Shown in pieces: positions 1 through 8,454 of a stretch of DNA of 64,000 bases. Position 1 is the first letter of the stretch; the number at the start of each line of letters is the position of its first letter. The DNA comes from Jiangella anatolica (lineage in GTDB: Bacteria > Actinomycetota > Actinomycetes > Jiangellales > Jiangellaceae), in the NCBI RefSeq assembly GCF_003236295.1, contig NZ_POTW01000018.1:24686-88685 (forward strand), read 5' to 3'. The notes beneath the pieces were generated by a model. That model was not told where the DNA came from. It ran no database searches and worked only from the letters and a program-made list of their open reading frames with translations. Both the position numbers and the translations under genes were made by a program.

Positions 1-2
1 TG

Positions 3-164
3 GACGCCGTCACCCCGGAGAAGCTCGCCCGGCAGTACCGCCTGGCGCGGCGCTGGCTCGAGTCCGCCGGCCGGGCGGACGCGCAGCTGCGGATCGACGT
101 GATCGCTGTGCACCGGCGCGGCCGCCACGAGCCACAGATCGTGCACGTGCGAGGTGCGCAGTGA
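3..164 (+). CDS. YraN / UPF0102 family protein, C-terminal part
   Basis: The reading frame is open from the left window edge to a TGA at 162-164, so only about the last 53 residues are present. The stretch beginning AVTPEKLARQYRLARRWL and continuing to RIDVIAV matches the conserved C-terminal half of the UPF0102 (YraN) family, predicted restriction-endonuclease-fold proteins of unclear role. Its stop overlaps the GTG start of the next gene (GTGA), as expected for the actinobacterial yraN-yifB-dprA operon. Start and N-terminus lie outside the window. Confidence 0.85.
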   Translation, partial: DAVTPEKLARQYRLARRWLESAGRADAQLRIDVIAVHRRGRHEPQIVHVRGAQ

Positions 165-1702
165 CCCGGCTGGCACGCTGCCACGGCGTGGCCCTCGTCG
201 GCGTGAAGGCCACGGTCGTCGACATCGAGGTGCACATCGGCGGCATGCCGGGGTTCTCGCTGGTCGGGCTGCCGGACGCGTCGCTGAACGAGTCGCGCGC
301 CCGGGTGCGCGCCGCGATCCTGTCCAGCCACGAGCCGTGGCCGCTGCAGCGGATCACCGCGAGCCTGTCGCCCGCGTCGTTGCCCAAGCGTGGCAGCCAC
401 TTCGACCTCGGAGTGGCGGTGGCGATCCTGGCGGCGGCCGAGGAGGTCCCGGCGGGGGCCCTGGACGGCGTCATGTTCTTCGGCGAGCTGGCGCTGGACG
501 GACGGCTGCGGCCGGTCCGCGGCGTGCTGCCGGCCGTCCTGGCGGCCGAACGTGCGCGGCATCGCCAGGCGGTCGTCCCCGAGGCCAACGCGACGGAGGC
601 CCGGCTGATCCCCGGCATGCGGGTGTTCGGCGCCCGGTCGTTGCGGCAGGTGCTGGCGTTCCTGCGCGGCACGGAGATCCCGGACGAGCCGCCCGACGAG
701 CTCGACGGCTCCGGCGACGTGCTCGCACCGGCCGCCGACGAGGCCCTCGACCTTGCGGACGTGGCGGGTCAGGAGGGTGCGAAGCGCGCGGTCGAGATCG
801 CCGCCGCGGGCCATCACCACCTGCTGCTCACCGGCACGCCGGGCTCGGGCAAGACGATGCTGGCCCGCCGGCTGCCGTCGCTGCTGCCCGACCTCTCGCT
901 GGAGGAGTCGCTGGAGGTCACCTCTATCCACTCGATCGCCGGCGTGCTGCCGCCGGGCGCGCCGCTGATCGTCCGGCCGCCGTTCGCCGACCCGCACCAC
1001 ACCTCGTCGCTCATCTCGATCGTCGGCGGCGGGTCGCGGGTGCCCGGGCCCGGCGCGGCCAGCCTGGCTCATCGGGGTGTCCTGTTCCTGGACGAGGCGC
1101 CGGAGTTCCACCCGCGAGCGCTCGACGCGTTGCGCCAGCCGCTGGAGAGCGGAACCCTGACGCTGGCGCGCTCGGAGGCGACGTCGGTGTTCCCGGCGCG
1201 ATTCCTGCTGGTGCTGGCGCAGAACCCGTGCTCGTGCGGCAACTTCGGCAGCACCGTCCGGGAGTGCACCTGCAAGCCCGACGCGGTCCGCCGCTACGAC
1301 CAGCGGCTGTCCGGGCCGGTCCGCGACCGCGTCGACATCCAGGTGACCGTCGACGCCCCGACGATGGCCGACCTCGACCTCGCGGCGGAACGGGCCGAGC
1401 CCAGCAAGGTCGTCGCCGACCGGGTCGCCGAGGCCCGTCAGCGGCAGGAGCGGCGGCTGCGCGGCACACCGTGGCGGTGCAACGGCGAACTGCCCGGCCC
1501 CTACCTGCGGCGCGAGCTCCGGCTGCCGGCCGCCGTCACCGCGCCGGTGTTCGCCGAGGTCCGCCGGGGCGAGCTCACCCTCCGCGGCGTCGACCGGGTG
1601 CTCCGGGTCGCCTGGACGGTCGCCGACCTCGCCGGCCGGGACCGGCCCACTGCCGGGGACGTGCTCACCGCACTTCGCCTGCGCCAAGGGGAGCCGCTAT
1701 GA
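161..1702 (+). CDS. YifB/ComM family Mg-chelatase-like AAA+ ATPase
   Basis: 513-residue protein of full family length. The N-terminal ChlI-type domain (about residues 1-170) is followed by an AAA+ core with Walker A GTPGSGKT at 225-232 and a Walker B GVLFLDEAPEF segment. A cysteine-containing stretch (CSCGNFGS then CTCKPD) and a C-terminal Mg_chelatase_C region follow. ComM homologues are branch-migration helicases that help integrate transformed DNA, which fits dprA downstream; the role here is inferred from family. The GTG start overlaps the yraN stop by four bases. Confidence 0.93.
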   Translation: MTRLARCHGVALVGVKATVVDIEVHIGGMPGFSLVGLPDASLNESRARVRAAILSSHEPWPLQRITASLSPASLPKRGSHFDLGVAVAILAAAEEVPAGALDGVMFFGELALDGRLRPVRGVLPAVLAAERARHRQAVVPEANATEARLIPGMRVFGARSLRQVLAFLRGTEIPDEPPDELDGSGDVLAPAADEALDLADVAGQEGAKRAVEIAAAGHHHLLLTGTPGSGKTMLARRLPSLLPDLSLEESLEVTSIHSIAGVLPPGAPLIVRPPFADPHHTSSLISIVGGGSRVPGPGAASLAHRGVLFLDEAPEFHPRALDALRQPLESGTLTLARSEATSVFPARFLLVLAQNPCSCGNFGSTVRECTCKPDAVRRYDQRLSGPVRDRVDIQVTVDAPTMADLDLAAERAEPSKVVADRVAEARQRQERRLRGTPWRCNGELPGPYLRRELRLPAAVTAPVFAEVRRGELTLRGVDRVLRVAWTVADLAGRDRPTAGDVLTALRLRQGEPL

Positions 1703-2058
1703 CGTCCGACGAAACTTGGCCTGACCGCTCTCTCGGCGGCGCCCGAGCCACCGGCCACGCTGGGCGCCACCGCCGGCTTGGTCGACACGCGCCGCCCACG
1801 CCGCAGGGAGGCGTCATGACCACCAACCAACCGTGCTCCACCGGTCCCTCGACGGCACCCGAGGCACCAGCGGCGCCGCCCGTCACCCCCGGCGTGCTCA
1901 CCACGCGCCGTCTCGGTCATCAGGTGCCGGACGAACACCGAGGATCCGAACCCGACCCGGACCGCCGCCGGACGCGGGACCCAGATGGCGCCGCTCAGCA
2001 GGACCGAGCCGCACGACGAGGCCGTTGCGCTGCGCAGCTGCCGAGGGAGGTGACATGA
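1699..2058 (+). CDS. Doubtful small ORF between yifB and dprA
   Basis: A 119-codon frame that starts inside the yifB stop (ATGA) and ends inside the dprA start (ATGA). An internal ATG at 1816 has a GGAGG-type ribosome site just upstream and would give 79 residues. The product is rich in Pro, Arg and Ala, matches no family I recognise, and its third-position GC falls in the second half, unlike neighbouring genes. It may be a coupled leader ORF or a non-coding spacer with chance overlaps; I lean to the latter. Confidence 0.25.
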   Translation: MTSDETWPDRSLGGARATGHAGRHRRLGRHAPPTPQGGVMTTNQPCSTGPSTAPEAPAAPPVTPGVLTTRRLGHQVPDEHRGSEPDPDRRRTRDPDGAAQQDRAARRGRCAAQLPREVT

Positions 2059-3233
2059 ACAGCGAGAGACTGGGGCCGACGGTCTCCTCCGCCGAGCGGG
2101 CGGCACGGGCCGCGCTGTCGGCCGTCACGGAACCGGGCGACGAGGGCGTCGCGCTGCGGATCCGCGCCGCCGGCGCGGAGGCGACCTGGCACGCCGTGTG
2201 CGGCGGCGACGACAAGCTGGACCGCTCCAGGACGTTGCGCCGCCGGGCGGAACACGTCGACGGCGGAGAGCTGATCGAGCGGGCGGACGAGCACGGGATC
2301 CGCTACCTCTGCCCGGGCGAACCGGAGTGGCCTGCGCAGCTCGACGACATGGCGGCGACGCTGGACTTCGGCAGTGACCGGGTGCCGCCGCCGCTGGGAC
2401 TGTGGCTGTCGGGCGACGGCGACCTCGCGGCGCTGACCGAGTCGGCGATCGCGGTCGTCGGGTCGCGCGCCGCGACCCGGTACGGCCTGCGGATCGCCGC
2501 CGACCTCGCGACCGACCTCGCGCTGGCCGGCTGGACGGTGGTGTCCGGCGCCGCGTTCGGCATCGACCAGGCCGCTCACCGCGGCGCGCTGACCGTCGGC
2601 GGGCTGACGGTCGCCGTGCTGGCGTGCGGCGTCGACGTGCCGTATCCGCGCCAGAACGCCCAGCTGCTGGAGCGGATCGCGTCCGGCGGGCTGATCGTCA
2701 GCGAGGTGCCGCCGGGCAGCCGGCCGATGCGCGCGTGGTTCCTCGCCCGCAACCGCATCATCGCCGCGCTGAGCGCCGGCACCCTCGTCGTCGAGGCGGC
2801 GCCGCGGTCGGGGGCGCTCAGCACGGCGGGATGGACCCAGAAGCTCAGCCGCGAGACGCTCGTCGTGCCGGGTCCCATCACGTCGAAGCTCTCCGCCGGC
2901 TGCCACACGCTGGTCCGCAACGGCGCAGGCACGCTGGTCACCAGCATCGACGACATCCTCGAGGCGGTCGGCCGGCTCGGCGATCACGCCCCGGCGGACC
3001 CCGAGGCGGAGTCGCGGCCGATCGACGACCTGCTGCCGGCGCACGCGATGGTGCGCGAGTGGATGTACGCGGGCGCGGTGGAGACCGTCACCGGCCTGGC
3101 CATCCGCACCGGCCTGCCCACGCGGACGGTCGCGACGGCGCTGCGTGAGCTGGCGGCGGGCGGCTGGGTCAGCCGCGAGGACGGCGGCTGGCGGCTCGGA
3201 TCGACCGCCAGTCCCCTGGAAACCCGTACATGA
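2055..3233 (+). CDS. dprA: DNA-processing protein DprA
   Basis: 392-residue protein. The Rossmann-like DprA/Smf core is shown by VVGSRAATRYG, SGAAFGIDQAAHRGAL, LACGVDVPYPRQN and FLARNRIIAALS. After these comes a C-terminal winged-helix-like segment containing GLPTRTVATALRELAAGGWV. DprA binds single-stranded DNA and loads RecA during natural transformation. The ATG at 2055 has a GGGAGG ribosome site seven bases upstream. It completes the rightward yraN-yifB-dprA group. Confidence 0.95.
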   Translation: MNSERLGPTVSSAERAARAALSAVTEPGDEGVALRIRAAGAEATWHAVCGGDDKLDRSRTLRRRAEHVDGGELIERADEHGIRYLCPGEPEWPAQLDDMAATLDFGSDRVPPPLGLWLSGDGDLAALTESAIAVVGSRAATRYGLRIAADLATDLALAGWTVVSGAAFGIDQAAHRGALTVGGLTVAVLACGVDVPYPRQNAQLLERIASGGLIVSEVPPGSRPMRAWFLARNRIIAALSAGTLVVEAAPRSGALSTAGWTQKLSRETLVVPGPITSKLSAGCHTLVRNGAGTLVTSIDDILEAVGRLGDHAPADPEAESRPIDDLLPAHAMVREWMYAGAVETVTGLAIRTGLPTRTVATALRELAAGGWVSREDGGWRLGSTASPLETRT

Positions 3234-3312
3234 CCTGGCCGAAAGGGGTATGCATGAACGCAATGGGGCGCAGGCCAATCCGGCGGCGCCGACCGGGAAA
3301 GGGGATCCGATC

Positions 3313-3519
3313 ATGGGCTCTGTCGCACGCATCACGAACATCAGCGCGCGGTCCGAGACGAGCTTCGACGACGCCGTCCGCGTGGGCATCGCGCGGGCCA
3401 ACCAGACACTGCGCAACGTCTCCGGAGCCTGGGTCAAGGACCAGAAGGTGGAGATCAGCGACGGGCAGATCGTCGCCTACCAGGTGGCGATGGAGGTCAC
3501 GTTCGTCCTGGACGACTGA
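3313..3519 (+). CDS. Dodecin family flavin-binding protein
   Basis: 68 residues, the normal length for dodecin. The protein is one small beta-alpha-beta-beta fold, with VARITNISARSETSFDDAV at the start and a VAMEVTFVLDD end typical of the family. Dodecins form dodecamers that store flavins or CoA. The ATG at 3313 has an AAAGGGG site upstream. The frame stays open upstream, but homologues start here. A GC-rich hairpin follows the stop. Confidence 0.9.
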   Translation: MGSVARITNISARSETSFDDAVRVGIARANQTLRNVSGAWVKDQKVEISDGQIVAYQVAMEVTFVLDD

Positions 3520-3554
3520 CCGCCGGAGCGCGCGAGCAAGCCCCGGGTTCACGG

Positions 3555-3583
3555 GTGGGCCGCCGCCGGCGGTGGCGGCCCAC
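3555..3583 (+). terminator. GC-rich hairpin after dodecin gene
   Basis: Inverted repeat GTGGGCCGCCGCC / GGTGGCGGCCCAC with a three-base loop and one G-T pair, 36 bases after the dodecin stop. No T-run follows, as is common for actinobacterial terminators. The rest of 3584-3717, between convergent genes, shows no gene; a second copy of the GGCGGCCCAC string appears near 3619. Confidence 0.5.
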
Positions 3584-3717
3584 GCTCGCCCGGACGCGGG
3601 CCGGACCAGGCGTCGGCCGTGGCGGCCCACACTCGCCCCGGGACACGCCTGGGATCGCGACCACGGCGCGTGCGTGCTGGCCGGCCGTGGTCGCCGGCCC
3701 GGCGGCGGAGCGCTCCG

Positions 3718-4026
3718 TCAGCTCTTGGGGATCTCCAGATCGCTCTTCGCGAGCTCCTCCACGTTCACGTCCTTGAACGTGACGACCTTGACGTTCTTGA
3801 CGAAGCGCGCCGGGCGGTACATGTCCCACACCCAGGCGTCGCTCATCGTCACCTCGAAGTAGACGTCGCCGCCCTCGCCGCGGACCTGGAAGTCGACGTT
3901 GTTCGTGAGGTAGAAGCGCCGCTCGGTCTCCACCACGTACGAGAACAGGCCGACCACGTCGCGGTACTCGCGGTACAGCGAGAGCTCCATCTCGGTCTCG
4001 TACTTCTCGAGATCCTCAGCACTCAT
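3718..4026 (-). CDS. DUF2469 family protein
   Basis: 102 residues. The acidic N-terminus MSAEDLEKYETEMELSLYRE and the segment ERRFYLTNNVDFQVR identify the DUF2469 family, found almost only in Actinobacteria and normally next to rnhB. Function unknown. The ATG at 4026 overlaps the rnhB stop (ATGA), so it is translationally coupled to rnhB and ends the leftward housekeeping operon. Longer in-frame starts run into rnhB and are not credible. Confidence 0.92.
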   Translation of the reverse strand: MSAEDLEKYETEMELSLYREYRDVVGLFSYVVETERRFYLTNNVDFQVRGEGGDVYFEVTMSDAWVWDMYRPARFVKNVKVVTFKDVNVEELAKSDLEIPKS

Positions 4027-4712
4027 AGGTCGGGTTCCCCTTTCCAGCCTTCGTCTCCAAGGGATACCACGCGCGCGACGTTGGCGTAGGAACGTCGGTG
4101 AACAGGGCTCGGACCGTAGGCGGTCAGCGCCTGCTGGTGCTCGTCGGTCACGTAGCCCTTGTGCGCGTCGAACCCGTAGTAGGGCCATTGTTCGTGCAGC
4201 TCACACATGATGCGGTCGCGGGTCACCTTGGCGATGACCGACGCCGCGGCGATGCAGGCGGCTACCTGATCACCCTTCCACATCGCCAGGCCCGGGACCC
4301 CCAGCCCGGTCACCGGGAAGCCGTCGGTGAGCACATACGACGGCGCCGGGTCGAGGCGGGCGAGGGCGCGGCGCATGGCGATGATGTTGCTGCGGTGCAA
4401 CCCGACGCGGTCGACCTCGTCGGGCGGGACGATGATGACCGACCAGGCGACGGCGCGGGCGATGACCTGGTCGTAGGCGCGTTCGCGGGCGGCCGGCGTC
4501 AGCAGCTTGGAGTCGGCCAGGCCGGGCACCTCGCCGCGCTTCCCCGGCGCCAGGACGGCGGCTCCGACGACGAGCGGGCCGGCGCAGGCGCCCCGGCCGG
4601 CCTCGTCGGCGCCCGCGACAGGCGCGAAGCCGGACCGGGCCAGTGTCCGCTCATAGGCATAGAGTCCGGCGTCACGCCGGACCAGGATGTGTCGCCGGGC
4701 GAGTGTGGACAT
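4023..4712 (-). CDS. rnhB: Ribonuclease HII
   Basis: 229-residue RNase HII, which cuts the RNA strand of RNA-DNA hybrids and starts removal of misincorporated ribonucleotides. The N-terminal catalytic GADEAGRGACAGPLV motif, LADSKLLTP, and the downstream DGFPVTG and AASVIAKVTRD segments carry the expected acidic active-site residues. Length is normal. It lies six bases from lepB and overlaps the DUF2469 start, in the usual actinobacterial order. Confidence 0.95.
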   Translation of the reverse strand: MSTLARRHILVRRDAGLYAYERTLARSGFAPVAGADEAGRGACAGPLVVGAAVLAPGKRGEVPGLADSKLLTPAARERAYDQVIARAVAWSVIIVPPDEVDRVGLHRSNIIAMRRALARLDPAPSYVLTDGFPVTGLGVPGLAMWKGDQVAACIAAASVIAKVTRDRIMCELHEQWPYYGFDAHKGYVTDEHQQALTAYGPSPVHRRSYANVARVVSLGDEGWKGEPDL

Positions 4713-4718
4713 GGCCGA

Positions 4719-5459
4719 TCAGGGTTCGGGGACGTCGTCGAACGCGCCGTCGCTGCTGATGCCGCCCCAGCGCGACAACGGCCAGGCGACGGCGAAGGCC
4801 CGCCCCACGACGAGATCCTCGGAGAACGTCCCGTGGATGCGCGAGTCGCCGGAGTTGGAGCGGTGGTCGCCCATGACGAACAGCTCGCCGTCGGGGACGG
4901 TCCGCTCGAACTCGTTCAGCGACGGCGAGTCGCCCGGATAGAGATACGCGGACTCGTCGATCGGCTCGCCGTTGACGGTGATGCGGCCCGCGTCGTCGCA
5001 GCAGGCCACCGTGTCGCCGCCGACGCCGATGACGCGCTTGATCAGGTGCTCCTCCGCGTCGTCGGGCAGCACGCCGACGAACTCGAAGACGTCCTTGATC
5101 GCGCCGCCGACGCCGGAGCCGCCGGACGGGGCCTGGTCGCCGAGCCAGCGATCGGGGTCCTCGAAGACCACGACGTCGCCGCGGTGGATGTCACCGAACT
5201 GCAAGCTGATCTTCGACACGAGCACGCGGTCGCCGACGAGCAGGGTGTCCTCCATCGACCCGGACGGGATGAGGAAGGCCTGCACGAGGAAGATCCGCAC
5301 GATCGTTGCGATCAGCAGGGAGAGCGCCACCACGATGGCGGTCTCCTTGAAGAAGGCGGCAAGCCCGTTCCGCGAGCCGCCCTTGGCCGGCGTCTCGGTG
5401 TCGTCGCCACCGCGACGCGGGCTCCCGTCGCCTTCCCGAGGCACGCTCTCCTCGGTCAC
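4719..5459 (-). CDS. lepB: Signal peptidase I
   Basis: Type I signal peptidase that removes Sec/Tat signal peptides outside the membrane. Downstream of a charged cytoplasmic N-terminus lies one transmembrane helix (ETAIVVALSLLIATIVRIFLV). The catalytic serine box is IPSGSMEDTL, the lysine region contains KRVIGVGGDTV, and GDHRSNSGDSR lies near the end. I choose the GTG at 5459 (246 residues), which has an AGGGAG site five bases upstream. An in-frame ATG at 5546 would add 29 residues, but that stretch has low third-position GC. Confidence 0.93.
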   Translation of the reverse strand: MTEESVPREGDGSPRRGGDDTETPAKGGSRNGLAAFFKETAIVVALSLLIATIVRIFLVQAFLIPSGSMEDTLLVGDRVLVSKISLQFGDIHRGDVVVFEDPDRWLGDQAPSGGSGVGGAIKDVFEFVGVLPDDAEEHLIKRVIGVGGDTVACCDDAGRITVNGEPIDESAYLYPGDSPSLNEFERTVPDGELFVMGDHRSNSGDSRIHGTFSEDLVVGRAFAVAWPLSRWGGISSDGAFDDVPEP

Positions 5460-5550
5460 GGCATCTCCCTGGGGTTTCCCGGGCGAGCCCGGCGAAGAGT
5501 CGAACGCTTCGGGTGGCACGTGAGCAACAATACGTGCCTCGGGCACGCTA

Positions 5551-5581
5551 CCCGGTGGCGGTGCCGTGCCGTGCCACCGGG
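5551..5581 (-). terminator. Inverted repeat between rplS and lepB
   Basis: Perfect nine-base arms CCCGGTGGC and GCCACCGGG around a 13-base loop, just downstream of rplS on its strand. No T-run follows. It could attenuate read-through into lepB. Confidence 0.4.
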
Positions 5582-5598
5582 TTTCCCTCGAGGGAGCG

Positions 5599-5949
5599 TC
5601 AGGCCGTCTCGCGCTTCTCGCGGATCTTGGCGGCCTTGCCGCGCAGGTTGCGCAGGTAGTACAGCTTCGCCCGGCGGACGTCGCCGCGGGTGACCAGCTC
5701 GATCTTCTCGATGACCGGGGTGTGCACCGGGAACGTGCGCTCGACGCCGACGCCGAAGCTCACCTTGCGGACGGTGAACGTCTCGCGGATGCCCGAACCC
5801 TGGCGGCGGATGACGACGCCCTGGAAGACCTGGATACGGGACCGGTTGCCCTCGACGACGCGGACGTGAACCTTGAGGTTGTCGCCGGCGCGGAAGGCGG
5901 GGATGTCGTCGCGCAGCTGCGCGGAGTCGACGGAGTCGAGCAGGTGCAT
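5599..5949 (-). CDS. rplS: 50S ribosomal protein L19
   Basis: 116 residues from the ATG at 5949, the family's usual length. [19 protein letters not shown], the FRAGD stretch and the C-terminal [15 protein letters not shown] are hallmark L19 sequence. L19 sits at the 30S-50S interface. An upstream in-frame start at 5988 would add 13 non-conserved residues. It follows trmD in the rpsP-rimM-trmD-rplS order. Confidence 0.97.
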   Translation of the reverse strand: MHLLDSVDSAQLRDDIPAFRAGDNLKVHVRVVEGNRSRIQVFQGVVIRRQGSGIRETFTVRKVSFGVGVERTFPVHTPVIEKIELVTRGDVRRAKLYYLRNLRGKAAKIREKRETA

Positions 5950-6079
5950 GATCGGGTTCGCTCTCTCGCGGGCGCCACAGGTCGCCAACGGATTCAGGTG
6001 CTGTCAGGGTCGGCGGGCCCGGATATTCGCGTCGGCGCTCCCCCTGTGGCAGGGGCGTCGCGAGCCGGGCACCAGCAGG

Positions 6080-6862
6080 TCAGTCTGCCACAGACGGCGG
6101 CGGAACCGGAAACCCGGCCTCGTCGAGCACCTCGCGGTCGCGCGCGTCCAGCGCGGACGGATCCAGCCGGGCGACGAGGTCCGGCCGGCGCTCGGCCGTA
6201 CGGCGCAGCGCCTGGTCGCGCCGCCACCGCGCGACGTTGCCGTGGTGGCCCGACAGCAGCACCTCGGGCACGTCCAGCCCGCGCCACGTCGGCGGCTTGG
6301 TGTAGACGGGGTATTCGAGCAGGCCGTCGGCGCCGTGCGACTCCTCGACCAGCGACTCCGGGTTCCCGACGACGCCGGGCAGCAGCCGGGCGACCGCCTC
6401 GACGACGACCAGCGCGGCGACCTCGCCGCCGTTGAGCACGTAGTCGCCCAGCGACAGCTCGGTGACGGGCATCCGGGTCGCGGCGTCCTCGACCAGCCGC
6501 GCGTCGATGCCCTCGTACCGGCCGCAGGCGAACACCAGCCACGGCTCGCCGGCCAGCTCGTGCGCGACGTCCTGGGTGAACGGCCGGCCCGACGGCGTCG
6601 GCACCAGCAGCCGCGGGAGGCTGCCGTCGGCGCCGGACCCGACGACGTCATCCAGCGCCGCGCCCCACACGTCGGGCTTCATCACCATGCCGGCGCCGCC
6701 GCCGTACGGCGTGTCGTCTACGGTGCGGTGGCGGTCGGTGGCCCAGTCGCGCAGGTCGTGGACGCGCAGGTCCAGGACGCCGGCCTCGCGGGCTTTCCCG
6801 ACCAGGGAAAGATCGAGCGGCGTCAGGTAGTCCGGGAAGATCGTGACGACATCGATCCGCAT
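6080..6862 (-). CDS. trmD: tRNA (guanine-37-N1)-methyltransferase TrmD
   Basis: 260-residue SPOUT methyltransferase that makes m1G37 in tRNAs reading CNN codons and prevents +1 frameshifting. It begins [13 protein letters not shown]. The deep trefoil-knot SAM site is seen in [17 protein letters not shown] and [15 protein letters not shown], and [16 protein letters not shown] is also present. It lies eight bases after rimM. Region 5950-6079 to its left holds no gene. Confidence 0.97.
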   Translation of the reverse strand: MRIDVVTIFPDYLTPLDLSLVGKAREAGVLDLRVHDLRDWATDRHRTVDDTPYGGGAGMVMKPDVWGAALDDVVGSGADGSLPRLLVPTPSGRPFTQDVAHELAGEPWLVFACGRYEGIDARLVEDAATRMPVTELSLGDYVLNGGEVAALVVVEAVARLLPGVVGNPESLVEESHGADGLLEYPVYTKPPTWRGLDVPEVLLSGHHGNVARWRRDQALRRTAERRPDLVARLDPSALDARDREVLDEAGFPVPPPSVAD

Positions 6863-6870
6863 GAGAACGA

Positions 6871-7380
6871 TCAGTCCTCGAAGAGTCCGGGTGGTGGGTC
6901 GACGACCAGCCGCGATCCGGCGACGTCGACCTCCGGCACGATCTCGCTGACGAACGGGACCAGCGCCTCGCCGCCGCCCGTGCGGCCGACGGTGAGCAGG
7001 TCCTGGCCCGGCGCGTGGATGACCTCGCGGACGACGCCGAGCTCGGCGCCGTCGACCCCGACGACGGTCAACCCGACCAGCTGGTGGTCGAAGAACTCGT
7101 CGGGGTCGCCGGTGGTCTCGTCGTCGCCGATCTCGGCCAGCAGCAGCGTGCCGCGCAGGCCCTCGGCGACGGTGCGGTCTGCGACGCCCTCGAACGCGAC
7201 CAAAAGCCGGCCGCTGTGCCAGCGGACGTCGCGCACGGTCAGCGGCCCGCGCCGGGCCGGGTCGGTGACCAGCACCGTCCCGGCCGCGAACCGCTCGTCC
7301 GGCGTGTCGGTGCGGACCTCGACGCTGACCTCGCCGCGGACCCCGTGCGCGCGCCCGATGCGCCCGACGGTGACGATCAC
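6871..7380 (-). CDS. rimM: Ribosome maturation factor RimM
   Basis: 16S processing factor that binds S19 in the 30S head. The N-terminal domain has [18 protein letters not shown]. The C-terminal PRC-barrel shows [15 protein letters not shown] and AVPFV-like [15 protein letters not shown] choose the GTG at 7380 (169 residues), seven bases after the KH-protein stop. The ATG at 7425 would overlap the conserved end of the KH gene and add non-conserved residues. Confidence 0.93.
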   Translation of the reverse strand: MIVTVGRIGRAHGVRGEVSVEVRTDTPDERFAAGTVLVTDPARRGPLTVRDVRWHSGRLLVAFEGVADRTVAEGLRGTLLLAEIGDDETTGDPDEFFDHQLVGLTVVGVDGAELGVVREVIHAPGQDLLTVGRTGGGEALVPFVSEIVPEVDVAGSRLVVDPPPGLFED

Positions 7381-7387
7381 GCCGTCG

Positions 7388-7627
7388 TCAGCGCCCGTCG
7401 ACGTCGACGAAGTCGATGCGTACACCGCCGTCGTCCGCCAGCGCCGAGACGACCGTCCGGAACGACGTGGCCGTGCGGCCGCCGCGGCCGATGACCTTGC
7501 CGAGGTCGTCGGGGTGCACCCGGACCTCCAGCAGGCGGCCGCGGCGGAGCTGACGCGTGCGCACGCTGACGTCGTCGGGGTGGTCGACCACCCCGGCGAC
7601 CAGGTGCTCCAGCGCCTCGGCCAGCAT
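7388..7627 (-). CDS. khpA: KH-domain RNA-binding protein, KhpA (YlqC) type
   Basis: 79 residues. It opens [20 protein letters not shown] and contains the KH signature VIGRGGRTATSFRTVV, a normal KhpA length and sequence. KhpA family members bind RNA and influence cell division and envelope genes in Gram-positives; the target here is unknown. Start and rpsP stop overlap by one base, so the two are coupled. Confidence 0.94.
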   Translation of the reverse strand: MLAEALEHLVAGVVDHPDDVSVRTRQLRRGRLLEVRVHPDDLGKVIGRGGRTATSFRTVVSALADDGGVRIDFVDVDGR

Positions 7628-8289
7628 CAGGACTCGTCCGTGCTCGCCTCGGCGGCCGGCGCGTCGTCGGCCTTCGCCTCGGCGGGGGCCTCGTCGGCCT
7701 TGGCCTCGGCCTTCTTCTCAGCCTTCTTCTCGGCCTTCGGCGCCTCGGCCTTGGTCTCCTCGGCCTTGGTCTCCTCGGCCTTGGTCTCCTCGGCCGGAGC
7801 CTTGGCCGGAGCCTCGACGGTCTCGGCGGGAGCCGCGGCCTTCGCCTCGTCCGCCTTCGCGTCGGCCTTGGCCTCGGCGTCCTTCTTCGGGGTGGACTTC
7901 TTGGCCGGCCTCTTCTTCGGCGTGGTGGCGTCGGACTTCGGCTCGCCGTGCACCTCGGCCAGCGCGGCGTCGAACGCGGCGCGCTTCTCGGGCTTCGGCT
8001 CGGCGACCCTCAGCGTGCCCTCGGCGCCCGGAAGGCCCTTGTGCTTCTGCCAGTCACCCGTGACCTTGAGGATCGCCAGCACCGGCTCGGTCGGCTGCGC
8101 GCCGACGCCCAGCCAGTACTGCGCGCGCTCGGAGTCGACCCGGATCAGGCTCGGCTCGGTCTTCGGGTTGTACAGGCCGATCTCCTCGATGGCCCGGCCG
8201 TCGCGCTTGGTGCGCGAGTCGGCCACGACGATGCGGTAGTGCGGCGCGCGGATCTTGCCCATCCGCTTCAGCTTGATCTTGACAGCCAC
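7627..8289 (-). CDS. rpsP: 30S ribosomal protein S16 with long charged C-terminal tail
   Basis: The first 80 or so residues are canonical S16 ([36 protein letters not shown]). At 220 residues the protein is much longer than most S16. From about residue 115 there is a low-complexity Ala/Lys/Glu tail with three consecutive AEETK units. Tails on actinobacterial S16 are known but usually shorter. The gene heads the rpsP-khpA-rimM-trmD-rplS-lepB-rnhB block. Confidence 0.95.
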   Translation of the reverse strand: MAVKIKLKRMGKIRAPHYRIVVADSRTKRDGRAIEEIGLYNPKTEPSLIRVDSERAQYWLGVGAQPTEPVLAILKVTGDWQKHKGLPGAEGTLRVAEPKPEKRAAFDAALAEVHGEPKSDATTPKKRPAKKSTPKKDAEAKADAKADEAKAAAPAETVEAPAKAPAEETKAEETKAEETKAEAPKAEKKAEKKAEAKADEAPAEAKADDAPAAEASTDES

Positions 8290-8454
8290 TGGGGTGGAGT
8301 CTCCTTGGAATGTTCACGCACGGGTGAGCCGTCGTCACCTGAGTGGGGCACCGATGACGACGATTCGATGGATCCGGTGTTCGAGGGTGAGAGGGCCGCA
8401 CGACCGCCGGTTCAGCAGGTCATTGTGCCAGATCCGGGCGCGCGGACCCAACTC

